Shown one piece after another: positions 16,425 through 25,576 of a stretch of 47,744 nucleotides of DNA. The position numbers were made by a program, and so were the translations under genes. Source of the DNA: Desulfuromonadales bacterium (lineage in GTDB: Bacteria > Desulfobacterota > Desulfuromonadia > Geobacterales > Pseudopelobacteraceae); assembly GCA_013349325.1 (NCBI GenBank), contig DUZX01000028.1, positions 1 to 47,744 on the forward strand, in the 5' to 3' direction. Numbering within the stretch: position 1 is the first letter of the stretch; each line of letters begins with the position of its first letter. The notes under the pieces were generated by a model that was not told the DNA's origin, did no database searches, and saw nothing but the letters and a program-made list of their open reading frames with translations.

Positions 16425-17708
16425 TCACCGCTTGGGGAACAATCCACTAGAGCAGGCCAAACGGGTTAGCAGTGATGCCCGCAGATGGTCTTCTTTTTCG
16501 GGCTTTTCTACAACATCTTCCCAAAAAATCAGGTACAGTATTTCCATCAGGTTGGGAAGGCTTGCTGCCGGCAATTTTTCGTAAAGGTTGCCTGTTACCG
16601 CCACGATATTTTTCATCTGATCCGGATCATCATTATAATCTTTCTTCACGTTCTTGTGCAGCTTGCTCCAGATTTTAGGTTTTTCTGTTTTGAAGCAGTT
16701 AATGAAATCTTGAATCTCCAATTTTGACTTCAGGTATTGGGCTTTCACTTTACATTGTTCCATCGTAAGAGCTTCTCCGATTAAGTCCAGCAGATCGTTG
16801 AAATCATCACGACTTGATAGCAAATATGCATTGAGTAAGAAGATATACGCTAAGTCTGGTACCGTGATACGAGCTTTTGAATTTGGCACTGAATAGTGCA
16901 TCACTGCATTCCTCAATTTCATCAAGGTATCCACATAAGGATTATCTTCACTATTGTGGGTTTTTGCATAGTCCCACGGCAAAAGGAGCAATATTAGCAG
17001 GACATGATAAATCTTTGCTGTCTTTGCCGGTCCTGTAAGTTTATGGTCAATTCCTGGTAATGAATCGGAAACTAGCCGAAGATGTCCCTCGATTTCATGG
17101 CGTTCCAGGCCAAACTTCACAATTGGAAAAACTTTTTTGTCAACGACCAGTGATCTGCAGTGCCTGATCACCGCCGATCTCAACCGGAAATAGGGATTGT
17201 TCATGATTTCAATCACCTTTTTGTTAGCATTGGCCGAATCACTCTTCCAGATGATCAGATCTTCTGGCGAAAGCATCCCCTTGGCCTTAATTCTTTCCAC
17301 GAAAGCTTTCAGGGAACCTGCATGTTCAGAGTAAAATCTAATGTTGTTTCTGATGAAGTTGTTACGTTCCAAGAGCTCCATGTAGATGTAAAAACCTGCT
17401 GTCATCTTGAGGTCTGTCTCCGGATCTGAGCTACCCTCGGCTCTGCACCTTTCTATATATTCATCGCGATGCTTTTGTAACTCTTCCGTAATCTTCATTC
17501 CGCGCGCCTGGATATCCAGATTGACATCAATAATTATAAAATCGAACTCCTTATCAATATCAAAGTTCCTCAGGCAATGGATGGCAGATACAAAATTATT
17601 GATATGGGTAATATTAAAACATTTCAAGTAAGAGGAAATAAGCTGTTTATCGTCAGAATCATCGTCATGCGGAACGACACCGCTAAACAAGTCCTCGACC
17701 GTGCCCAT
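16425..17708 (-). CDS. Receiver-like domain fused to a helical HEPN-like domain
   Basis: 427 residues from ATG 17708; a GTG or ATG further up, to 17750, would extend into antisense htpX. No clear Shine-Dalgarno was found. Residues (numbered from 17708) about 14-160 resemble a response-regulator receiver with an insertion: acidic cluster [15 protein letters not shown] with the phosphoacceptor-like D61, a Ser at FYSEH, and K155 in LIIWKSD. The rest is alpha-helical, with [13 protein letters not shown] holding an R-x4-H pair typical of HEPN RNases (R266, H271), and a hydrophobic helix [12 protein letters not shown] cannot name a family. It is the first gene of the cluster. The N-terminus coincides with an htpX junction, so the first beta strand may have been replaced. 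Confidence 0.55.
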   Translation of the reverse strand: MGTVEDLFSGVVPHDDDSDDKQLISSYLKCFNITHINNFVSAIHCLRNFDIDKEFDFIIIDVNLDIQARGMKITEELQKHRDEYIERCRAEGSSDPETDLKMTAGFYIYMELLERNNFIRNNIRFYSEHAGSLKAFVERIKAKGMLSPEDLIIWKSDSANANKKVIEIMNNPYFRLRSAVIRHCRSLVVDKKVFPIVKFGLERHEIEGHLRLVSDSLPGIDHKLTGPAKTAKIYHVLLILLLLPWDYAKTHNSEDNPYVDTLMKLRNAVMHYSVPNSKARITVPDLAYIFLLNAYLLSSRDDFNDLLDLIGEALTMEQCKVKAQYLKSKLEIQDFINCFKTEKPKIWSKLHKNVKKDYNDDPDQMKNIVAVTGNLYEKLPAASLPNLMEILYLIFWEDVVEKPEKEDHLRASLLTRLACSSGLFPKR

Positions 17709-17717
17709 GACGTTGCC

Positions 17718-17798
17718 GGCGGTTCGCTGATGTCGCTCTTCTCGACGCATCCGCCGATGGAAGAGCGCATTGCCCGTCTGGAAAGCATGGCACGATAA
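17718..17798 (+). pseudogene. 3' end of htpX (M48 protease) at an island junction
   Basis: The plus strand reads [20 protein letters not shown] and LESMAR, then TAA, the typical C-terminus of HtpX family membrane metalloproteases. The HEXXH catalytic region and transmembrane helices are absent. To the left the frame continues a short way without HtpX similarity and then crosses the receiver/HEPN gene. I take this as the scar where the island was joined to the chromosome. Confidence 0.7.
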
Positions 17799-17829
17799 CC
17801 GTAACTACTCTTGATCAAGGAGGAACAGG

Positions 17830-18396
17830 ATGAATATCAAAATACTGCCATGTGTTGCCTTTGCCGGAGTCATGGCTCTGGTTGTCATGGGTACCAACTC
17901 GTATGCTGGCGATGGCAATCCAACCCCGGCACTGTTCAGCCAACTTGAGACATTTCACGGGCATGTTTGTGCCGGGTCCATCTTTGGTGCCCGACTCGGC
18001 CTGGCGGCAAAAGAGGCACTGAAAGAAGCAGGGGGGACCGGTAAATTCACCGCCAGATACTATGACCTTTCCTGCCCGCTGGACGGCATTCAGGTGGCGG
18101 CGGGAACCACCTACGGCAACAGGGCTTTGGCGGTTCAGGAGCAGGATGAACACCGGTTAGTGCTGACTGCGTCAGGAAACAAGCGGGTCGTGGAAGCCCG
18201 CCTCACAAAAAAAGCTGAAGAGTTGGGTCTGAAAAGCCGTGACCTCGGGAAAAAGGCCAAGGCGCTCCCTGCCGATTCGTCGGAGCGTGTGAAACTGGAG
18301 CGGGAAATCGAGGATATCTATTCCTGGTTGAAGACGGCACCGACCGGTGAGGTGGTAAAAATCACCCACCTTTCCAACGGTAAGGGTGGCAGGTGA
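17830..18396 (+). CDS. Secreted FmdE-family protein
   Basis: 188 residues with an N-terminal signal peptide (MNIKILPCVAFAGVMALVVM, cleavage near SYAGD). The FmdE domain is shown by FHGHVCAGSIFGARLGLAAK and by CPLDGIQVAAGTTYGN. The His and Cys of the first motif and the Cys of the second are the usual metal ligands of the family. The C-terminal third is charged and helical (KAEELGLKSRDLGKKAKAL). FmdE proteins occur next to molybdenum formylmethanofuran dehydrogenase in methanogens, and elsewhere as stand-alone metal-binding proteins; the periplasmic form's role is unknown. A strong AAGGAGG precedes ATG 17830. Confidence 0.82.
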   Translation: MNIKILPCVAFAGVMALVVMGTNSYAGDGNPTPALFSQLETFHGHVCAGSIFGARLGLAAKEALKEAGGTGKFTARYYDLSCPLDGIQVAAGTTYGNRALAVQEQDEHRLVLTASGNKRVVEARLTKKAEELGLKSRDLGKKAKALPADSSERVKLEREIEDIYSWLKTAPTGEVVKITHLSNGKGGR

Positions 18397-18443
18397 CAGA
18401 ATCAAAACACAAACAAGACGATGACACGAAAGGAGCAGAGACC

Positions 18444-18668
18444 ATGCAGCAACACCAGAAACAGTATCGCGGCGAATCGAAACAGAAAGCGAAGCGGCGC
18501 AGAGATGAAAGCGCCTTGACCAACGTTGTCTCCCTGCGCATCAGCGATCAGGAAAAGCGCGAGTTGGAGAAAATAACCAAAACAAGTGACAGGAACATCT
18601 CGGAAATCGTCAGGGAAGCCCTTGAGTTCTGGATAGTGAAGCGGAAGAGGTTATGTCTCGACCTTTAG
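18444..18668 (+). CDS. Ribbon-helix-helix DNA-binding protein
   Basis: 74 residues from ATG 18444, preceded by AAAGGAG; a GTG at 18393 would overlap the previous stop and is less likely. The basic N-terminus is followed by NVVSLRISDQEKRELEKITK and DRNISEIVREALEFWI, the beta strand and two helices of the CopG/Arc fold. It is probably an autoregulatory repressor. No toxin partner lies next to it, since the following gene is a large secreted membrane protein. Confidence 0.8.
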   Translation: MQQHQKQYRGESKQKAKRRRDESALTNVVSLRISDQEKRELEKITKTSDRNISEIVREALEFWIVKRKRLCLDL

Positions 18669-18736
18669 AACCGCATCGGCACAAGCTGCCAAAAACGCAT
18701 TCACACAACAGGCAATCAAGCAAAGGAGTATGGAAG

Positions 18737-19696
18737 ATGAAGACATGTACCATCAGGATTTTCACCGTAATGGCCGCAGTCATAATGCTGTCGGTCACGA
18801 TATTTGAGTTGAACGCAGAAGCCCGGGCCGGCGGCAGCCGTTCTTCCGGTAGCCGCGGATCACGCAGCTACTCAAAACCGGCCACCAGCTATTCCCAGCC
18901 GAGCCAGAATCAGTCAAGGCAACAACTCGCCCCACCGCCAAGCCCCATGCAGCAGCCGGGCGGCGGCTTCATGAGGAGCATGGCCGGCGGCATCATGGGC
19001 GGTCTGCTGGGCGGCATGCTCTTCAGTTCCCTCGCAGGAGCTGGCAGCGGCTGGGGAGGAGGCATGGGTGGCAGCGGTATCGGTCTGTTTGAAATAATTC
19101 TCCTTGCCGGTCTGGGCTACATGATCTACCGGTTTATCAAGAAAAAACGGGAACTCAGCTTTGCAGCCCCTTCCGGGCAGGGAGCCTATCAACGGGAAGC
19201 CGTAACTCCGATTACCTATGGTCATCAGTCTGTCGAACCGGTGGCAAGCGATGTGGATACCGGTATGTTTCATATTCGACAGATGGACCCCTCTTTTGAT
19301 GAAAGCCGTTTCAGCGATACGGTGATGGATATATTCTTCAGAATCCAGGGGGCCTGGATAAACCGTGACCTGACACCGGTATCAGGAATACTGACCGAAG
19401 AAATGAAGCAGACCCTGCAGAAGGATGTGGACCTGCTGCTGCGAGACAGACAGGTCAACAGGCTGGAAAACATTGCCGTCAGAAAAGTGGAGATTGCGGA
19501 AGTTTGGCAGGAGTCGGGCCAGGATTACGTCACCGCTCTGATTCATGCCAACCTGCTCGATTACACGACCGACGATGCCACCGGCGTGGTGGTATCCGGC
19601 AGCAAAACAGAACCGGTGAAGTTCGAAGAATACTGGACCTTCACCCGACCGGTCGGCAACAACCCGTGGCGTCTCACGGCGATCAATCAGAGATAG
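18737..19696 (+). CDS. Tim44-like domain membrane protein
   Basis: 319 residues from ATG 18737, with AAAGGAG eight bases upstream. A signal or anchor helix (residues 5-28) is followed by a Ser/Gly/Gln-rich low-complexity stretch, a Gly-Met-rich hydrophobic region (GGIMGGLLGGMLFSSLAGAG) and a second transmembrane helix (LFEIILLAGLGYMIYRFI). The C-terminal 130 residues form a Tim44/MRPL45-like domain (FSDTVMDIFFRIQGAWINRD, ending EEYWTFTRPVGNNPWRLTAI). Bacterial members are predicted envelope proteins of unknown role. Confidence 0.83.
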   Translation: MKTCTIRIFTVMAAVIMLSVTIFELNAEARAGGSRSSGSRGSRSYSKPATSYSQPSQNQSRQQLAPPPSPMQQPGGGFMRSMAGGIMGGLLGGMLFSSLAGAGSGWGGGMGGSGIGLFEIILLAGLGYMIYRFIKKKRELSFAAPSGQGAYQREAVTPITYGHQSVEPVASDVDTGMFHIRQMDPSFDESRFSDTVMDIFFRIQGAWINRDLTPVSGILTEEMKQTLQKDVDLLLRDRQVNRLENIAVRKVEIAEVWQESGQDYVTALIHANLLDYTTDDATGVVVSGSKTEPVKFEEYWTFTRPVGNNPWRLTAINQR

Positions 19697-19713
19697 GTGG
19701 TTCGGAAATCACC

Positions 19714-19836
19714 ATGAAGAATTCGATAATGATTCTGTTGGCTGGACTGGTAGTGATGGCATTAGTGCTGGCTGTGCAAGCTCAAAAGGCTGGCACCGGA
19801 GCAGGATTATCAATGCAAAAAAGCCTGTTCTGTTGA
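19714..19836 (+). CDS. Small membrane protein
   Basis: A 40-residue reading frame from ATG 19714: one hydrophobic helix (IMILLAGLVVMALVLAVQA) and a short tail (QKAGTGAGLSMQKSLFC). It fits between the Tim44-like gene and the PGPGW gene, overlapping the latter's start by four bases, which suggests translational coupling. No homologue is recognised. Confidence 0.45.
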   Translation: MKNSIMILLAGLVVMALVLAVQAQKAGTGAGLSMQKSLFC

Positions 19837-20090
19837 AGCAGGAACATGTGAAACATCTTGTTTTCAAAACATTGGCGCAGGCCAAACGGATCATTGTGAT
19901 AGTCATTGGCAGTACGATCCTGGCTGCAGGGATAACCATGATCGTACTGCCAGGCCCGGCTGTTGTTGTGATACCAATCGGTCTGGCAATTCTGGGCACT
20001 GAATTTGTCTGGGCCAGAAGAATTCTTGTCAACGTAAAAGAACGAATTGAGCGTTTGAGAAAAGGGAACGGATGTCAGAGCAAACCATGA
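19833..20090 (+). CDS. PGPGW-family small transmembrane protein
   Basis: 85 residues from TTG 19833. Two hydrophobic helices flank IVLPGPAVVVIPIGLAILGT, followed by EFVWARRIL; this is the PGPGW family pattern (here PGPA). The basic amphipathic end is cytoplasmic (NVKERIERLRKG). The function is unknown. The 3' end overlaps the TerC gene by 19 bases. Confidence 0.72.
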   Translation: MKQEHVKHLVFKTLAQAKRIIVIVIGSTILAAGITMIVLPGPAVVVIPIGLAILGTEFVWARRILVNVKERIERLRKGNGCQSKP

Positions 20091-21004
20091 TGTGGTGTGC
20101 CTTCGGGTTGCTGGTTGCAATCATGCTGGTCATCGACCTGGGACTGAACAGGAAGAGTCACGAGATTTCAATTCGCGAGGCACTGACCTGGACCGCAGTC
20201 TGGATCTCGCTGGCGCTTATCTTTAACGCCGGTGTCTATTACTACCTGGGAAAGACCAAGGCGCTGGAGTTTTTTACCGGTTATGTCATCGAGAAATCGC
20301 TCTCTGTTGACAATCTCTTCGTCTTCATCATGATTTTCTCCTACTTCCATATCCCTCGATTGCTCCAGCCGAAGATACTCAAATGTGGCATTATCGGTGC
20401 GCTGGTTCTGCGGGGAATCTTTATCTTTGTCGGGATTGAGCTGCTGGACGCTTTTCACTGGTTGATCTACATCTTTGGCGTAATCTTGATCATTACTGGC
20501 ATCAAGATGGCATTCGGTGGTGAGGAGAAGATCGAACCGGAGAAAAACCTGCTGGTAAAGCTCGTCAAAAGATTTGTTCCTGTAACTAAACGGATTCACG
20601 GCAATAGATTTGTTGTCAACAAACTGGGAGCCAGAGCCGCAACTCCACTCTTGCTGGCGCTAATCATGGTGGAGTGGAGTGACGTTATTTTCGCGCTGGA
20701 TTCTTTGCCAGCTGTATTCGCGGTAACAAGAGACCCGTTTATCGTCTATACCTCTAATGTTTTTGCCATCATGGGACTCAGGGCGCTTTATTTTCTCCTG
20801 TCAAATGTCATGGGGATGTTTGCTTATCTGAAACTGGGGATCTCGTTTGTGCTGGCCTTTGTTGGAATCAAGATGCTGGTGGCAGATACCCGCTTTGAAA
20901 TTCCGATCCAGTTTTCCCTCGGTGTGATCTTCGGTGTCCTGTTCATTTCAATTATCACCTCGATCCTCATGGGAAAGAAAGGTAGCAATACAGATGCTGG
21001 CTAG
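20072..21004 (+). CDS. TerC/Alx-family membrane protein
   Basis: 310 residues with about nine hydrophobic helices. The family core is EKSLSVDNLFVFIMIFSYF and the C-terminal repeat is VEWSDVIFALDSLPAVFAVT, whose acidic residues are thought to bind metal. E. coli Alx, the nearest studied type, exports manganese and responds to alkaline pH. AAAAGGGAACGG precedes ATG 20072. It overlaps both neighbours slightly, so the genes from about 19714 to 21593 form one operon. Confidence 0.9.
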   Translation: MSEQTMMWCAFGLLVAIMLVIDLGLNRKSHEISIREALTWTAVWISLALIFNAGVYYYLGKTKALEFFTGYVIEKSLSVDNLFVFIMIFSYFHIPRLLQPKILKCGIIGALVLRGIFIFVGIELLDAFHWLIYIFGVILIITGIKMAFGGEEKIEPEKNLLVKLVKRFVPVTKRIHGNRFVVNKLGARAATPLLLALIMVEWSDVIFALDSLPAVFAVTRDPFIVYTSNVFAIMGLRALYFLLSNVMGMFAYLKLGISFVLAFVGIKMLVADTRFEIPIQFSLGVIFGVLFISIITSILMGKKGSNTDAG

Positions 21005-21593
21005 ACTGAAGCGAATTCTGTGTGCCGTCACTATTGTAACTGCTTGCTGGGCAGCAAACAGCTTTGCCCTGAACTGCGATTGCGGTGACTGGATGAACAA
21101 AGGCGGCTATTGCGTGGATTACATAAAGGAAAGGATCGCTGTTTTTCCAATCCCCCAAAACACGACAGAAATCGCAGCCCTGAAAAATAAACCGGTTACA
21201 GAAATATCAGAAGGTGACGTTGCCATATTCAATTTCAGCAACTACTGGCACGTTGCGTATGTTGAAAAGGTCTATCGGGATCAAAATGGAACTGCTCATT
21301 CTATCGACGTCAGTGAAATGAACTTTGGTGACCGTCTGACGCGTACTGAATTCAAAACCAAGTGGAAGTCTATGAATGAACGTGAGTGGCAAAGGGCTAC
21401 CTGCTGCGGAGTAACCGATCAATATGATGAGTTGAGTTACCGGAAGAATGTTGCGGTAAACACGGTAACGCAGGTCTGGTCTCCTGATCCGGAAGATACT
21501 GAAACTGCCGACTCCCCGAAAGACAGAGGTTTTATCAACAAGGTAAAAGAAGTCTTCAATCGGTTAGCAGTTCTTGTGGAACGGGTATTATAA
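20994..21593 (+). CDS. Secreted CHAP/NlpC-like protein
   Basis: 199 residues with a signal peptide (MLARLKRILCAVTIVTACWA, cleavage near SFALN). The Cys in GGYCVDYIKER and the His in FNFSNYWHVAYVEKVYR, followed by a polar strand, match the Cys-His arrangement of CHAP/NlpC-P60 peptidoglycan hydrolases. Extra cysteines (NCDCGDW, TCCGV) may form disulfides. Classification is by motif only. It overlaps the terC 3' end and converges with the CorC-type gene, the two ends overlapping by six bases. Confidence 0.6.
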   Translation: MLARLKRILCAVTIVTACWAANSFALNCDCGDWMNKGGYCVDYIKERIAVFPIPQNTTEIAALKNKPVTEISEGDVAIFNFSNYWHVAYVEKVYRDQNGTAHSIDVSEMNFGDRLTRTEFKTKWKSMNEREWQRATCCGVTDQYDELSYRKNVAVNTVTQVWSPDPEDTETADSPKDRGFINKVKEVFNRLAVLVERVL

Positions 21594-22904
21594 AGCGCTT
21601 CCGTCCTTGCTTACGATTCGTATTTTGACAATCGAAGTTGCCGAGACTTCCTCACAAAGAAGGTCAAACGCTTCCCATTCAACCTTCTCCCCCTGTTTAG
21701 GGAATCTACCCAGTTTCGCAAGGACCAGGCCGGCAATGGTATCATACGGGAGTCCTTCCTCGAACTTTACATCGAGCAGTTCTTCCAGATCATTGAGCGA
21801 CATCAGGGCATCAATCATCAGGGAGCCGTCTGAAAGTCGCTCAGCCCGGCGCGATTCGCCTGCGTCATGTTCATCTTCGATTTCTCCAACCAGTTCCTCC
21901 AGCAGGTCCTCCGTTGTTACCAGTCCGCTGATGCCACCGTATTCGTCCACAACAAACGCAATCTGAACCCGTTTGCGCTGCATTTCGCGGAGCAGCTCAT
22001 TGGCATGCTTGGTTTCCGGTACATACAGGGGAGCTCTGACTATCTCCTCCAGGGTAAACCCCGGGTCGCCGAGACGGGGATGCAGAAACAGGTCCTTGCT
22101 GTGGATGAAGCCGACAATGTTTTCGCGATCTTTCCGGTATACCGGATAACGGGTGTACATGTTTTCCCGGATAATCTCCAACTGATCTTCTCGTGGCAGG
22201 TCCATGTCCAGAGCAACCATCTTGAGGCGTGGCACCATTATTTCGCTGACCTTCGTATGGCTGAAGTCCAGCATGTTTTCAATTACCTTGTGTTCGTGCT
22301 CGGTCAGGGCCCCGGTTTCCCCTCCCTCGGCAACAGCATGCAGCACCTCTTCCCGCGTAACGAATTCCTGACCGCTGGTGGGTTTGACCCCAAACAGCGC
22401 CAGTACCAAACGGTTAGAGAGTGTGAGGATTTTCACCGCCAGGCCACCGATGGTCGCCAGGGCATTGATCGGTTTGGCAACCATCAGGGACATGCGGTCG
22501 GCGAACTGAAGTGCGATGGTCTTAGGGGCAAGTTCACCCAGAATCAGGGAAAAATAGGAGACCAGAGCAACAACCAGCGCAATCGCTATTGGCTCGGCTG
22601 CGTTGCTGATGGTCTCATTCGGGAAAGCCTTCAAAATCGGCTTGAAATACTCTACCGCCGTTGCGCCCCCTACGGCCGATGCTAGTGAACCAACTACCGT
22701 GACGCCGATCTGCACGGTTGCCAGAAAGCGGTGCGGATCGTTCTGCAGCTTTTCTACAACCCGGGCATTGGAATTTCCGTCTGCAACCAGCTTGGCGATT
22801 GTGCTTTTACGGGCCGAGATGATAGCGAGTTCAGAGCCAGCAAAAAAACCGTTGGCAAGAATCAGAAGGAAGATAACTACTATTTCGAATGCTATTGTTT
22901 CCAC
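21588..22904 (-). CDS. CNNM/CBS/CorC-HlyC family membrane protein
   Basis: 438 residues. The DUF21/CNNM membrane domain spans about 1-190 (FFAGSELAIISARKSTIAKL, then LGELAPKTIAL). Two CBS domains follow (about 205-330; SEIMVPRLKMVALDMD, FVVDEYGGISGLVTTEDLLE), then a CorC_HlyC transporter-associated domain (about 345-435). This architecture is annotated as hemolysin-like but is most likely a divalent cation (Mg/Co) transporter or its regulator. It starts at ATG 22904. Length is typical. Confidence 0.9.
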   Translation of the reverse strand: METIAFEIVVIFLLILANGFFAGSELAIISARKSTIAKLVADGNSNARVVEKLQNDPHRFLATVQIGVTVVGSLASAVGGATAVEYFKPILKAFPNETISNAAEPIAIALVVALVSYFSLILGELAPKTIALQFADRMSLMVAKPINALATIGGLAVKILTLSNRLVLALFGVKPTSGQEFVTREEVLHAVAEGGETGALTEHEHKVIENMLDFSHTKVSEIMVPRLKMVALDMDLPREDQLEIIRENMYTRYPVYRKDRENIVGFIHSKDLFLHPRLGDPGFTLEEIVRAPLYVPETKHANELLREMQRKRVQIAFVVDEYGGISGLVTTEDLLEELVGEIEDEHDAGESRRAERLSDGSLMIDALMSLNDLEELLDVKFEEGLPYDTIAGLVLAKLGRFPKQGEKVEWEAFDLLCEEVSATSIVKIRIVSKDGSAL

Positions 22905-22991
22905 AAAAATTCCTTGTCAGTGCGCAGGCCATTGATCTGCAATTGAGACGATGAAAATTCAATGCGCTAAGCACCGCTGTATTCAGATGGT

Positions 22992-24977
22992 TCAGCCAAT
23001 GTCCGGAAGAAACTGTTTTCCCGCCGCAGACAACTGCTCTGAAGACCCCAACAGAAGCACGATGTCACCCTCCTGAAGCTCCCAGAATGGATCAGGATTG
23101 GGCACAATCTCCTCACCCCGCTTTATCACCATAACCGTAGCACCAGACCGGTTCCTGATTGTGCCCTGACTCAGGCTCTGCCCTTCCAGAATTGAACCCT
23201 GCTGAACCCGGAATGTCGCCAGTTCGGCTCCGGATAGATAGCCGCTGATCCCTACTGCATGGCTGTGGCGTCGGCTCATGGTTCGGAACATCTCGTAGCC
23301 GTCGCTGCGGATTTCAGTGATACAGCGTTCAATGTCATCGTGCGGGACCAGATAGTTACGCAATACCCGCGAGAGGATCTCCACCGAAGTCTCAAATTCC
23401 TCTGGTACCACCTCGTTAACTCCCAATTTGTAGAGCGGTTCTACTTCAAGGATATAACGGGTCCTGACAATGATGTGAATTGCAGGATTGATCTGCCGGG
23501 CAAGCGCAGCAACCCGTCTGCTGGCGGCGGCATCCGATATGGCAATGACCATGCCCCGTGCTTTTTCAATGAGGGCGTGATTGAGTATCTCAGTTTTTGA
23601 TGCGTCACCGAAAATAATATGATGGCCTTTTTTCAATTCCTTTTTCACGGTGTACGGGTTGGTTTCGATGACGACATAGGGAACATTCATTTTTTTGAGT
23701 ACCCGGGCCAGGTTCTTTCCATTTACGCCATAACCGACAATGATCATATGGTCGCTCAGATCAATCGGTTTTTCATGCCGGGCGAGCACACCCCTTCCTT
23801 TTGTCCAGGCATGCGGAAGCAATCCGACCACATAATCCGCTAGCGGAGGTGAGAACTTGATGAATGCCGGCGTGAGCCCCATGGTCGCTATGGATGCCGC
23901 CAGGAATATCTGGTAGAGCTCCTGTGAGAGCAGCCCGGCTTTGATACCCACCTGGGATAGGACAAAGGAAAATTCGCCGATCTGGGCCAGACACAGCGCC
24001 GTGATGATGGCGATGCGCATGGGGACGCCCAGTGACAGGGCGGCTCCGGTGGTGACCAGTGTCTTGATGATAATGATGGCAGCCACCAACAGGCCGATCT
24101 CCAGGGGATACTTCAGCAGGATGGCCGGGTCGAGCAGCATCCCCACCGAGATGAAGAACAGACTCATGAATGCTTCCCGGAACGGGATGATGTCACTCAG
24201 CGCCTGGTGGCTGTATTCCGATTCTGAAATTGCGAGACCGGCGATAAAGGCTCCCAGCGCCAGCGAGAGTCCGGCCAGGGAGGTGAACCAGGCGGTGCCC
24301 AGTCCGATGACGATGATGCTGAGAATAAACAGTTCCCGGCTGCGCGTCTTGACAACCTGCCTGAATATCCAGGGGACCAGGAAGCGTGCTCCGTAGTGAG
24401 CGGCGAGTACGACAATAGCAGCCTTGGCAAGGACGGTCAGCAACCCCTGCACGCCCCCGGCGTTTCCTGCCAGTAGCGGAGTGAAGAGTACCATCGGCAC
24501 GATGCAGAGATCCTGGAAAATCAGGATGCCCATGGCCATCCTGCCGTGTGGCGAGTCCGCCTGTCCGGAATCGATCAGCAGCTTGATGACGATAGCCGTG
24601 CTAGAGAGAGCGACCAGAAAACCGAAAAACGCCGCTTCCCGGACCTGATAGCCTAATAATGGTCCTGCAGTCAGAACGGCCAGAATCGTGACCCCTACCT
24701 GCAGACCGCCTCCCCAGAGGAGTAGATGCTTGATTCTCATCAATTCCTTGAGTGACAGTTCGATCCCAATGGTGAAGAGCAGCAGAACCACGCCGATCTC
24801 GGCCATTTTCTCTACGTCATGAGAATTTTTGATGACTGCGAGGGCATGGGGGCCGGCCAGTATACCTGTTACCAGAAACCCAATGATCGATGGAAACATG
24901 AGTTTCCGGAACAGCACGACCATCACCAGGGCAAGACAAAACAGGATCTCAATATCTTTCAGAACTTCATATTCCAT
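22992..24977 (-). CDS. Kef-type cation:proton antiporter with RCK domains
   Basis: 661 residues. The Na/H exchanger domain occupies about 5-385 (12 or so helices; VVLLLFTIGIELSLKEL, LALGAFIAGLAISES). RCK_N with a Rossmann GYGVNG motif lies at about 405-530 (DHMIIVGYGVNGKNLARVL). TrkA_C lies at about 575-655, ending in GDIVLLLGSSEQL. It most resembles KefB/YbaL-like K+ efflux systems. The start ATG 24977 (MEYEVLKDI) lies 32 bases after the DUF3124 stop, so the minus-strand order usp, DUF3124, kef reads as one operon. The start region is duplicated at 27781-27833. Confidence 0.9.
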   Translation of the reverse strand: MEYEVLKDIEILFCLALVMVVLFRKLMFPSIIGFLVTGILAGPHALAVIKNSHDVEKMAEIGVVLLLFTIGIELSLKELMRIKHLLLWGGGLQVGVTILAVLTAGPLLGYQVREAAFFGFLVALSSTAIVIKLLIDSGQADSPHGRMAMGILIFQDLCIVPMVLFTPLLAGNAGGVQGLLTVLAKAAIVVLAAHYGARFLVPWIFRQVVKTRSRELFILSIIVIGLGTAWFTSLAGLSLALGAFIAGLAISESEYSHQALSDIIPFREAFMSLFFISVGMLLDPAILLKYPLEIGLLVAAIIIIKTLVTTGAALSLGVPMRIAIITALCLAQIGEFSFVLSQVGIKAGLLSQELYQIFLAASIATMGLTPAFIKFSPPLADYVVGLLPHAWTKGRGVLARHEKPIDLSDHMIIVGYGVNGKNLARVLKKMNVPYVVIETNPYTVKKELKKGHHIIFGDASKTEILNHALIEKARGMVIAISDAAASRRVAALARQINPAIHIIVRTRYILEVEPLYKLGVNEVVPEEFETSVEILSRVLRNYLVPHDDIERCITEIRSDGYEMFRTMSRRHSHAVGISGYLSGAELATFRVQQGSILEGQSLSQGTIRNRSGATVMVIKRGEEIVPNPDPFWELQEGDIVLLLGSSEQLSAAGKQFLPDIG

Positions 24978-25009
24978 GTGCTGCTATCCCTTCTTCAAAA
25001 ATTTCCGGC

Positions 25010-25501
25010 TTACTCCTTGATTTCCTGTCCGGGGCTGACAAACGAGATGCCCTGCCCACCGGTTGCCCCGATCATGACGCACTCGACGATGGGGCTGTTA
25101 ATCATCCTGTCTGAGTTCCATTTGACAATGAAGTTGGCACCGAACCCGCCGCTGGTGTCTTTCTCCTCTATATGAACGAAAGATGAAGCCAATGGACCAA
25201 GGATCTGTGGTTTTTCAAGGTAGCGGCGAACCAGTTTGCCGCCTGTGTCGTAATAGTCAATGGCAGTGATCTGAAATGAGGCCGACAGGTCTGTGTTCCT
25301 GATGCTCAGCGTCGTGGCCAATTGAAACGGCAGTTTTCTGGGACCGGTAAATACATTGGAGTAGGCAGGCACGTAGACGGTCTGCCCTTTTGATAGCCTG
25401 ACCTCGGATGATGCCGGCCAACTTGCATTCGGGGTTGTCAGCAATAAAAGCAAAAGAAATAACATTGACGTTGAGAACGATATTCGTGACAGGTATCGCA
25501 T
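25010..25501 (-). CDS. DUF3124 secreted protein
   Basis: 163 residues with a signal peptide (FSTSMLFLLLLLLTTPNASW). The body matches DUF3124: GQTVYVPAYSNVFTG, TTLSIRNTDLSASFQI, YYDTGGKLVRRYLEKP and ECVMIGATGGQGISFVSPGQ. These proteins commonly sit beside Kef antiporters and universal stress proteins, as here; the function is unknown. AAGGAG lies before ATG 25501. The last 25 or so codons occur again at 27864-27938. Confidence 0.85.
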   Translation of the reverse strand: MRYLSRISFSTSMLFLLLLLLTTPNASWPASSEVRLSKGQTVYVPAYSNVFTGPRKLPFQLATTLSIRNTDLSASFQITAIDYYDTGGKLVRRYLEKPQILGPLASSFVHIEEKDTSGGFGANFIVKWNSDRMINSPIVECVMIGATGGQGISFVSPGQEIKE

Positions 25502-25576
25502 AGTTCGCTCCTTTTCTAGGAATTTGTTAAATTTACTGGAGTCAGGGTCTTTGAGTTGCCGTTGTGCAACTCCCGT

